Shown piece by piece: positions 42,802 through 51,186 of a stretch of 64,000 nt of DNA. How positions within the stretch are numbered: position 1 is the first letter of the stretch; the number at the start of each line of letters is the position of its first letter. The notes beneath the pieces were generated by a model, which saw only the letters and a list, made by a program, of their open reading frames with translations, was not told where the DNA came from and did not search any database. A program made the translations under genes and the position numbers. The DNA comes from Helichrysum umbraculigerum (taxonomy: Eukaryota; Streptophyta; Magnoliopsida; Asterales; Asteraceae): the NCBI GenBank assembly GCA_949592205.1, contig CATIUR010000001.1:5000001-5064000 (forward strand), in the 5' to 3' direction.

Positions 42802-45585
42802 ATGTCTCTTCAAAGCGTTGATGCAGTTTTACAACATAATGCTACGATTGGTAGTGCAAATAAACCTCCTTATTTTGCACCGGGTTTGCCATTTCGAGCA
42901 TGGAAACAACGGTTCATATCGTTTGTTTTATTCACCGATCCTGATATGGAGTTGGCCCTTCTTGAACGATATGTTCCGCCTGTTGCCCTTGGAGAACACA
43001 TGGGTGTTCCTCCACCCAAACCCATTCGCTCATACACTCCCGAAGAACGTAAAGCATGGGAAATTGAGCGGAAGACTCATTCTGCTATTACTATGTCGCT
43101 TCCAACAGACGTTTTGGATATGTTTCCACAAACTATTGCTTATGATCTTTGGACTGCAATTGAAAAGAGATTTTGTGGCAACACTGAGTACATCGAAAGC
43201 TAATTGGAATTAGTCAAAACTCAGTTTGATTATTTCTATATCCAGAAGAATGAAACTGTCAGAGACATGCTTTGCAGATTTACCCGCACAGTAAATGAAC
43301 TGCAAGCTGGCGGATATAATCTCAAAAATTCTGAGATTAACAAAAAGGCTTTAGCTGCTCTGCCATCAAGTTGGGAAACACGAGTTTTGTTATTAGAAAG
43401 CGATCCAAAAACAAAGCAATTGTCTCTGGATGATCTTATTGGAAAACTTGAAGCTGGGGCATTGGATATTGAAAAGAAGGAAACAAGATCTACTGCTCGT
43501 GCATCTGAATCAAGTCATGGTGGAACAGCTTTCATCTCAGCTGAGACAAATTCTCAGAGATTCTCTTCTTACAGTAATCCTACTGTAGGAACATTTTCAG
43601 CCCTACCAGCTTATAATGCTTCTTCAAGCAGTACATGTTCATCACCATCTGTTCCTACTTCAGCAACCACTGATGAACATGCAGCCATGTTTACTGCTTT
43701 CTTGTCATCATATGAAGACTTTCTTTCTAAAAGAGTCAGTACATTGGAACTAACTGATGAAGACTTCAATCAGGTTGATCCCGATGAGTTAGAAAGGATC
43801 GACATTAGATGGAATATGGCTATGCTCACTCGTAGAGCCAAAAACTATCTAAGACGAACTGGAAAGAGATCTCTTGAAGATGCAGCTGACCGAACACCAA
43901 CGGGATTCGATAAAAGCAAAATCAAGTGTTATAAGTGTCAGAATCTTGGACACTTTGCCCGTGAATGTGAGAAAGGACGACAGCCTGCTTCGGGTTTCAC
44001 TAAACCATCTGTTGTTCCAAAACAGATTGAGCATACTACTGCTAAGGCTGCATTGTTGATTGAGGATGGAGATGCTTATGATTTTTCTGCTCATGAAACT
44101 CAAGAGCAATGCTTCATGGCTATCAACAATGAGGTACCATTTGCTAAATTTACTTGTGATTCATGTATTAGTTTAACTGGTAAAGTAAATGGGCTTATGA
44201 AACATAATGACAACTTGAAGTCAGATATCTTGAATTTGATGGAAGCAAACAAAGTTTTAAAAAATAATGAGAAACACTTTGAAAGTAACATTAATCAACT
44301 TATTGAAGATAAAAAGGAGCTGAAAGCTCTAATTTTCAGTAATCAAGATGAAATTGACAGTTACTTAAAAATGATTGCTCATTTGAAAAAGGAATTGGCT
44401 GACTCACAAGCCAAAGCTGTTGATTTGCAACGAAAACTCAAGAATATCAACACTTCAGCCTTGGTCTTTACTGATATCCTGCAGACGGGTAGAACTAGTT
44501 CTAAAGATAAGTCCGGTTATGGTTATCATAATCAACCGCCTCCGTCTTTAGATGTGAATTTGTGTAGACCGTCTAAGGATGAAATTAAAGATTTTGTGCC
44601 TACTGCTTTAGTAGATGCAAAGCCCATTGAAATATCAGTTAATGAACCTGTTGTTAAGAAAGTAGCTATGCCTGTATGTGAACCTGTTAGTTTGAATCCG
44701 TTTAAGTTGCCTGAATTCTATAAAGCCAACATAGAAGTTAACCATGATAAGAAGAAACCTAAGACAATTAAGGCTGAACCTGTGAAGCCTTTTGAACCTG
44801 TTAGTTTTACCCCCTCAGGAACCGTCAAGTTTACCCCCTTTGGTAGTTTTTCGCCTGCTCCCTTAAAAACTATTGAAGAAAATGTCGAGGTTGAGGATGT
44901 TCCCTGTAAGTTTGTGCCTCAATGTGAAAAGAAAAACATTAAGCCTGAACATCACATTCTCACTACTGAATCAGATGATGAAATTTTTCCAATGAATACT
45001 AAGGTTAAGGCTGAACATAAAAGGAAAGATTTACAGAATACTAAAGACAAATCAATTAAGAATTCTGTTAAACCTTCTGTTTCACATTCTGGGGCATCCA
45101 CTTCAACATGCTCACATAAGTTACCTGTCTCACCTCAATTTTTAGGCAGTAACGACCGCACCTTTAGGGAAAGACGATCATGTTTCTACTGTAAGAAACA
45201 AGGTCACTTGATCAATCAATGCCCGTTGCTTTTGAGAAAGAAGTTCTCAAAAGGTGTTCCCAGAAATTCTGTTTACAAAAATTCATCTGTTAAATCTTTT
45301 TCAAAGAAGGGTTCACTCTCTCATACTTCTATCCCAAAAGTTAATGCTGCTAGGCCTAGTAAACCTCCGGTTAAACAGCCTGACAATGTTAACAAGCAAC
45401 CCACTATTGTTCCTGTGAAAATTTGGAGACCAAAAGAGTCGTTAAATGACTCATCATCAAGTAATACTGCATCAGGAATCGCACCTGATTTATTGAAAAA
45501 CAAAGTTTTAACTGATGTAGTTATTATTGATGAGGTCTCTGGAGTACCCAAGTCTGTAAAGGCCTGGGTCTCCATTTCTAACTAA
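42802..45585 (+). pseudogene. gag: gag of the copia element, interrupted by one in-frame stop
   Basis: ATG at 42802 (MSLQSVDAVLQ) opens the Gag frame. A TAA at 43201-43203 interrupts it after about 133 codons; the same frame then runs to 45585. The part after the stop contains the retrotransposon Gag fold (CRFTRTVNELQAGG; ALAALPSSWETRV), a zinc knuckle CYKCQNLGHFAREC near 43930, a long Lys/Glu-rich coiled-coil region (about 44180-44460), Pro/Lys-rich segments and a second knuckle CFYCKKQGHLINQC near 45180. A total of about 927 codons is long for Gag but normal for SIRE/Maximus. One base change would account for the stop; readthrough is possible. I see no good start just after the stop. Confidence 0.85.
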
Positions 45586-45642
45586 CTTTCTCTCTATGTT
45601 GTGCTGTAGCAGTCAGATCATATACAAAGAAGTAAATGATAT

Positions 45643-48600
45643 GTGGATAGTGGCTGCTCACGGCACATGACTGGTGACATGTCCCTTCTGTCTGATGTGA
45701 AACCATATCGAGGAGGACATGTTGCTTTTGCGGGAGATACAGGTGGTAACATCACGGGTCAGGGTACTCTTTCTAATGGGCAAGTAAATTTTGATAAAGT
45801 GAACTATGTCGAGGAACTGCAACACAATCTGATCAGTGTTTCTCAAGTCTGCGACAAGAAGTTCACTACCGCATTTACAGATGTTGAATGTTTAATTTTG
45901 AAACCGGGATTTGTTATTCCCGAGGAATGGGTGTTACTGAGAGCACCCCGTGTACGCAACTCGTACATTTTGGATATGCAAACTGTGATTACCAAGGAGC
46001 ATACCTGTTTGCTATCAAAAGCATCTTCTAAAGATTCACTGCTTTGGCACAGACGAATGGGACATATTCATTTTCGCAGAATGAATTATCTTGTTAATAA
46101 TGATCTTGTGTTAGGTGTGCCCAAAAAGTCATTCGTAACAGATGATGAATGCGTTTCCTGTCTCAAAGGGAAACAACACAAGAAGTTCCATAAGTCTAAG
46201 CAGGTGAACTCTATTGAATCTCCATTGGAGTTGCTTCACATGGATCTGTTCGGTCCTGTGAATAAGAAAAGTATTGGAGGAAAATCATACTGTCTGGTTG
46301 TTACTGATGATTACTCAAGGTTTTCTTGGGTATATTTCTTGGCTGGAAAGGATAAAACAGCTGATACTTTAACTTACTTATTCGACAGACTGGAAAATCT
46401 GTGTAATCTGAAAATCAAGAAACTGCGCAGTGATAATGGAACAGAATTCAAGAACAGAACTTTGGAAATGTATTGTCTTCGAAAAGGAATCTTTCATCAG
46501 TTTAGTGCTGCTCGTACTCCTCAGCAAAATGGAGTAGCTGAAAGAAAGAATAGGACAATCATTGAGGCAGCAAGAACCATGTTGTCTGATGCGCATCTGC
46601 CAACCACTTTTTGGGCAGAAGCTGTTAACACTGCCTGCTATGTGTTAAATAGGGTTTCGATTGTTAAAAAGCGAAAGAAAACATGTTACGAATTGCTGAA
46701 TAATCGCAAACCAAATTTGAAGTTTCTTGAGCCTTTCGGGTGTCCTTGCTCAATTTTAATTACTAAGGACTCGGTAGGCAAATTTGATGAAAAAGCAGTC
46801 GATGGGTTATTTTTGGGATATTCTGTGAACTCTCCAAATAAAAGAGTTTTCAACAAGTCTACTGGGAGAATAGAAGAACATTTTGAAGTAAGGTTTATGA
46901 AATATACTGATTCTCCAAAAGGCAAGGGACCTGATTCCTTGTTTGAGTATGATAAGTTGGTGGACTCTTTCAATCTTCCCAAATTTAGTGAAGAAGAACA
47001 GGTGGTGTCTCTACTTCATGGATTGGATCTTACTTCTGACGACTCAATCTCCAATTCTAGAGTAGTACCTCCTGAGAATATTGTCAATGATGACGATCCA
47101 TCCGATGTTGATCAATTGGCTTCTGACTCAAATCCTCAAACTAAAACCGATATTGTCACACCAATTGACAATGAGGATACTGCCACTAATAGCTCAGTTG
47201 AAATTGAAAATCCTGGAGGTGATCTGTCAAATTTGGATTTGATCATTGTGCCTGATCCGATTCCTCAGCTTAGAATTCATTCTACTCACCCCACTGAAAA
47301 TATCATTGGTGATCTTCAACAAGGTGTATTAACTAGGCATCAAACTGCTGCTAATGAAGTCCGTGAAGAATCTTCATCTGCCAATTTTGCCTGTGTTGAA
47401 GAAGAATTGGAAGAATGCTTCTTGTCTCAGCATGAACCAAAGAAAATTGTTGAAGCTTTGAAAGATCCATACTGGGTTGAGGCTATGCAGGAAGAATTGA
47501 ATCAATTCAAAAAGCTTGATGTCTGGGAGTTGGTTCCTTTACCAATGGATGTCGATCCAATTGGAACTCGCTGGGTTTATCGCGTGAAGAAAGATGACAG
47601 AGGCGTAGTTATTCGGAATAAGGCTCGGCTGGTTGTTCAAGGTTTTACTCAGATTGAGGGTTTGGACTATGATGATGTGTTTGCTCCAGTTGCAAGATTG
47701 GAGTCCATTCGCATTTTTCTGGCCTATGCGACATTTAAAAGTTTTCGAGTTTATCAACTCGATGTCAAGAGCGCATTTCTGTATGGAGAGGTTCTGAAGG
47801 ATGTGTATGTCTTGCAACCTCCTGGTTTTGAAGATCCAAACCATCCTGATTATGTGTGCAAGTTAGGCAAGGCATTATATGGTCTTCATCAAGCTCCAAG
47901 AGCTTGGTATGCGAGGTTGGCAAATCATCTCACGAGAAATGGCTTCTCACGAGGCCAAATTGATAGCACTCTCTTCATAAAAAGGGTTGGAAAAGATTTG
48001 TTACTTGTGCAGGTTTATGTGGACGACATCATATTTGGTTCAACAAATGATTCTTTGTGCAGAGACTTCGAGAAGATTATGAAGTCCGAGTTTGAGATGA
48101 GTGCCATGGGAGAACTTAAGTTCTTTCTAGGTGTACAGGTTGAGCATTCTGACAAGGGTTTCTACATTCATCAGTCCAAATATGTCAATGACATGTTGAC
48201 TCGGTATGAACTCCATGACTGTAAGCCATATGGTACTCCCATTGAAACTGATCACAAACTCGGACCCGCTGAACACGAAGAAGATTGCAAGGAGCGAGAC
48301 TATCGTTCTATGATAGGATCATTGATGTATCTCACTGCATCCAGACCAGATATTGTGTTTGCTGTGTCTATATGTTCCAGATATCAATCAAAGCCCAAGG
48401 TTTCTCACATGAAGGCTGTGAAGCGAATTTTTGGCTACCTCAAATATAGACCATCACTTGGTCTATGGTACTCAAATGAGAAAAATTTCGCTCTTACTGC
48501 CTATTCTGATTCTGATTATGGCGGCTGCAATTCGGATAAAAAGTCAACTACAGGAGGATGCCAATACCTCGGTTCTCGACTGGTGTCTTGGCAGTGTAAG

Positions 48601-48969
48601 AAGCAAACCACAGTTTCCACCTCAACAGCGGAAGCTGAATACATTGCTGCTGCAAGCTGTTGTTCACAGATTTTGTGGATTCAACATCAATTGCGTGACT
48701 ATGGGTTACTTCTTACTTTGACTCCTATTCATATTGATAATACTGCTGCTATATCTATTATTCGCAATCCCGTTCAACACTCTAAGACCAAGCACATAGA
48801 GATTAGGTTTCACTTCATACGAGATTGCTATGAGAAACATTTAATTGACCTCATTCACATAGATACCCTTAGGCAAAAAGCCGACTTATTCACTAAAGCA
48901 TTTTCGCGTGCTCGTTTCGACGAACTTGTGGATATGATAGGGATGATTTCTCTTGATCTCAAGAAATGA
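45643..48969 (+). CDS. pol: pol polyprotein of the copia element
   Basis: About 1108 codons open from DSGCSRHMTG, the copia protease active-site region (D at residue 2). Then come the pre-integrase HHCC zinc site (LWHRRMGHIH ... CVSCLKGKQ), integrase core with HMDLFGPV (about 199), LRSDNGTEF (about 263) and GVAERKNRTI (about 300), reverse transcriptase with LDVKSAFLYGE and VYVDDIIFGS (about 790), and RNase H with AYSDSDYGGC and STSTAEAEY. It is in the same frame as gag but separated from it by 57 bases containing three stops (TAA at 45583, TAG and TAA/TGA before 45643), so the first part of protease is missing or it is made by an unusual mechanism. No Met lies at the start of the frame (it opens at GTG), so it is probably made as a fusion or from a spliced RNA. 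Confidence 0.93.
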   Translation: MDSGCSRHMTGDMSLLSDVKPYRGGHVAFAGDTGGNITGQGTLSNGQVNFDKVNYVEELQHNLISVSQVCDKKFTTAFTDVECLILKPGFVIPEEWVLLRAPRVRNSYILDMQTVITKEHTCLLSKASSKDSLLWHRRMGHIHFRRMNYLVNNDLVLGVPKKSFVTDDECVSCLKGKQHKKFHKSKQVNSIESPLELLHMDLFGPVNKKSIGGKSYCLVVTDDYSRFSWVYFLAGKDKTADTLTYLFDRLENLCNLKIKKLRSDNGTEFKNRTLEMYCLRKGIFHQFSAARTPQQNGVAERKNRTIIEAARTMLSDAHLPTTFWAEAVNTACYVLNRVSIVKKRKKTCYELLNNRKPNLKFLEPFGCPCSILITKDSVGKFDEKAVDGLFLGYSVNSPNKRVFNKSTGRIEEHFEVRFMKYTDSPKGKGPDSLFEYDKLVDSFNLPKFSEEEQVVSLLHGLDLTSDDSISNSRVVPPENIVNDDDPSDVDQLASDSNPQTKTDIVTPIDNEDTATNSSVEIENPGGDLSNLDLIIVPDPIPQLRIHSTHPTENIIGDLQQGVLTRHQTAANEVREESSSANFACVEEELEECFLSQHEPKKIVEALKDPYWVEAMQEELNQFKKLDVWELVPLPMDVDPIGTRWVYRVKKDDRGVVIRNKARLVVQGFTQIEGLDYDDVFAPVARLESIRIFLAYATFKSFRVYQLDVKSAFLYGEVLKDVYVLQPPGFEDPNHPDYVCKLGKALYGLHQAPRAWYARLANHLTRNGFSRGQIDSTLFIKRVGKDLLLVQVYVDDIIFGSTNDSLCRDFEKIMKSEFEMSAMGELKFFLGVQVEHSDKGFYIHQSKYVNDMLTRYELHDCKPYGTPIETDHKLGPAEHEEDCKERDYRSMIGSLMYLTASRPDIVFAVSICSRYQSKPKVSHMKAVKRIFGYLKYRPSLGLWYSNEKNFALTAYSDSDYGGCNSDKKSTTGGCQYLGSRLVSWQCKKQTTVSTSTAEAEYIAAASCCSQILWIQHQLRDYGLLLTLTPIHIDNTAAISIIRNPVQHSKTKHIEIRFHFIRDCYEKHLIDLIHIDTLRQKADLFTKAFSRARFDELVDMIGMISLDLKK

Positions 48970-49011
48970 TTTGTGACTTATTTTCTGTACAGTTTATTTG
49001 CTTTTCTGGTT

Positions 49012-49034
49012 AAAAAAAAAAAAAAAAAAAAGGG
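49012..49034 (+). promoter_or_regulatory. A-tract plus G4: candidate internal polypurine tract
   Basis: A run of 19 A followed by GGGG about 40 bases after pol. It has the composition of a polypurine tract and could prime a second plus-strand start, as central tracts do in some retroelements. No function is shown; a slipped A-run is the simple alternative. Confidence 0.3.
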
Positions 49035-49537
49035 GCAACCGCCACTCTTTATACTCGTTAGTATCAAGGAAATGCAATGGTTGCTACATTTTTAAAATAG
49101 ACGTTGAGTTGAGTCTGTAAACAACTTGGGATATGATAGTACATCGAGTGACATGCACAAAATGGAATTTTAAGTTTTATCTTTGATGTGTCAGTAGGTT
49201 TATCTGACACACTTAAAACTGTTTTTATGAAAATTGTCTTCATCATGCGATGTACCGGTAGGCATGATACACACCTGTCTCTGGGTTATTAAGAAATCAT
49301 TTAAATATGTGTCTATTATCTTGTGGTAAACTCCGTATGATGTACGACTCAATGTCTTAATTCCTTAACGTAGCTTAACATATTTCTATCTTTGGAACTT
49401 TTATCTGAAATCATTTGGGAGTTTATGCTGGTTGTTGCCTCTGTTGTACGAAAGTACAGAACTGGTAACAGTTACTATAAACTTGGGGTTAAGCAATTAC
49501 AGGTCAATGCACTTGAAAAATCTTAATGATACTGAAC

Positions 49538-49668
49538 AAGGTCGCTGTTTGGGAAACTCCAAATTCAGTTTGACTGCGATCGGTTTTGCTTAATCCTAAA
49601 TCATACTAACCAAGGTCGCTGTTTGGGAAACTCCAACTTCAGTTTGACTGCGATTGGTTTTGATTATA
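49538..49668 (+). repeat. direct duplication in the copia spacer
   Basis: Two copies of about 54 bases containing AAGGTCGCTGTTTGGGAAAC and CAGTTTGACTGCGAT, about 77 bases apart, with a few differences. Confidence 0.85.
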
Positions 49669-50271
49669 CTTGAATCACGTTAGGTTGCTTTGCTGTACTT
49701 CTGTACTGACCTGTCAACTCTAGCCTGATTCTTAAAAATGATCTTTCTTTATTCTTTCTAAATATGGAAACTATGTTATTGTCTAGAGTATAGGGGTATA
49801 TCAATGGTGGGTGCCACAGAGACTTATACATACTAACAATAAAAGGTTAACTCCACAAACTCGGTTGTAACATGCTTAAGTGGACAAACAATATCGATAA
49901 TCGTCTTGAAATAATTTTTATAAAACGTGTTTTAAATGTGCCACGTAAATTTAAAGTGGACAAATATACTGATAATCGAAATAACACTTTCTATTCCTAA
50001 TAATTGCATGTTATTTCGGTATGATCCCTAACCAGAATCTCAACTCCGTCACCAAAACGATTTTATAAATTTCTCGCTTTTAGTTGTATTTGTTTCCTTT
50101 ATTTTATGTTTATATTTATTTTTATCTCTTTAATATTCTTTAAATTGTATTTTTTCTTTTTATTTTTTTTAAGTCACAAATCATCTTCTTTGCGAAAATT
50201 CTAAAATCAAAATCCGAATCGGCATCGAAATTAAATTTTTTTTTTATCTTCAAATTCTGCTTTATGTCCCG

Positions 50272-51095
50272 TGCGACACAACCACTGTGTCGTACTACTG
50301 AAATACGACACAACGCCTGTGTCGTATTCGTCAGTTATGTTTGTGTCGTATGCTATGTCGTATGCGGGTCACGGGTTAACTATTCACATCATACGACATA
50401 ATCATTTACGTTTTCAAAACTTACACGACACAAATTATACGACATAAAGGCGATTTTGCGACACAAGCGTTTTTTCGATCGGATTCGTGATTTCGAAGGC
50501 TTTTCTTCGCGTTTTGTTGCTCGATTCTTGTTCATCATCTGTTTGCGCATCTTTAGGTATAATTCTTTCGTGTTTTTACCGCGTATTATGTCCTGAATTC
50601 GATCGACCCGTATTACGTTTTTAGGGTTTCGGTTTTTCGTTAAATTATTTAGGGTTTAGGGGTTATTAGGGTTAGATAAATACATTTTATTGATCCCCTG
50701 TTGTGTACGAACCCTAGGGTATGACTGGATTTCGAAAACCCCAAAATGTTTCATCGATCGAATCTGGGTTTACTTTGATGTTCATCTTTGCGACATAACA
50801 TACGACATAGTCGTTATGTCGCATAGATACTTGGTTTTTATGTCGTATTGATCACCGGTCCTTATGTCGTATTTTTATACGACACAAACGTTATGTCGTA
50901 CCCACTTTATACGACACACCATACGACACAGAGACTATGTCGCATTCGAGATTAATTTCTCAATTATTGCTAAATGCAGGGGAAATGCTGTCCGCGTGAC
51001 ACGTGTCATACGACACTAGGCTTGTGTTGTATTATTCTTATACGACACAGTCCTTATGTCGTAAGAACCTTATGCGACACAACTGTTGTGTCGCA
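50272..51095 (+). repeat. two palindrome arrays ahead of copia ORF3
   Basis: Array one (50272-50472) begins with 23-base units at 50272-50294 and 50304-50326. Array two (50789-51095) ends with 51073-51095 (TGCGACACAA, CTG, TTGTGTCGCA less one base of symmetry). Most units are 23 bases; arms vary between GCGACACAA, ACGACACAA and ACGACATAA. Array two lies inside the candidate 5' intron of ORF3. Confidence 0.88.
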
Positions 51096-51184
51096 GAACT
51101 TTTGTAAAAATAAAACGCGAATTATTTTTTGGTACTAACGCTAACGCATTTCGAGTTTTGGCTGTATTACTGTTATTTTTGTAG
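50557..51184 (+). promoter_or_regulatory. candidate 5'-leader intron of copia ORF3
   Basis: AG followed by GTATAATTC after a T-rich, CT-rich leader-like segment, and a strong acceptor (pyrimidine tract, TTTTTGTAG) two bases before the ORF3 ATG. Predicted only from splice-site appearance. Confidence 0.4.
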
Positions 51185-51186
51185 AA

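Larger units (their letters stand above)
48970..51186 (+). other. 2.2-kb spacer between pol and ORF3 of the copia element
   Basis: No gene is supported. It contains an A-tract followed by GGGG (49012-49034), a direct duplication of about 54 bases (49538-49591 and 49615-49668), two palindrome arrays (50272-50472 and 50789-51095) and, before ORF3, a stretch that resembles a plant 5' untranslated exon and intron: CTTTAG followed by GTATAATTC at 50557 and TTATTTTTGTAG ending at 51184. Confidence 0.6.
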
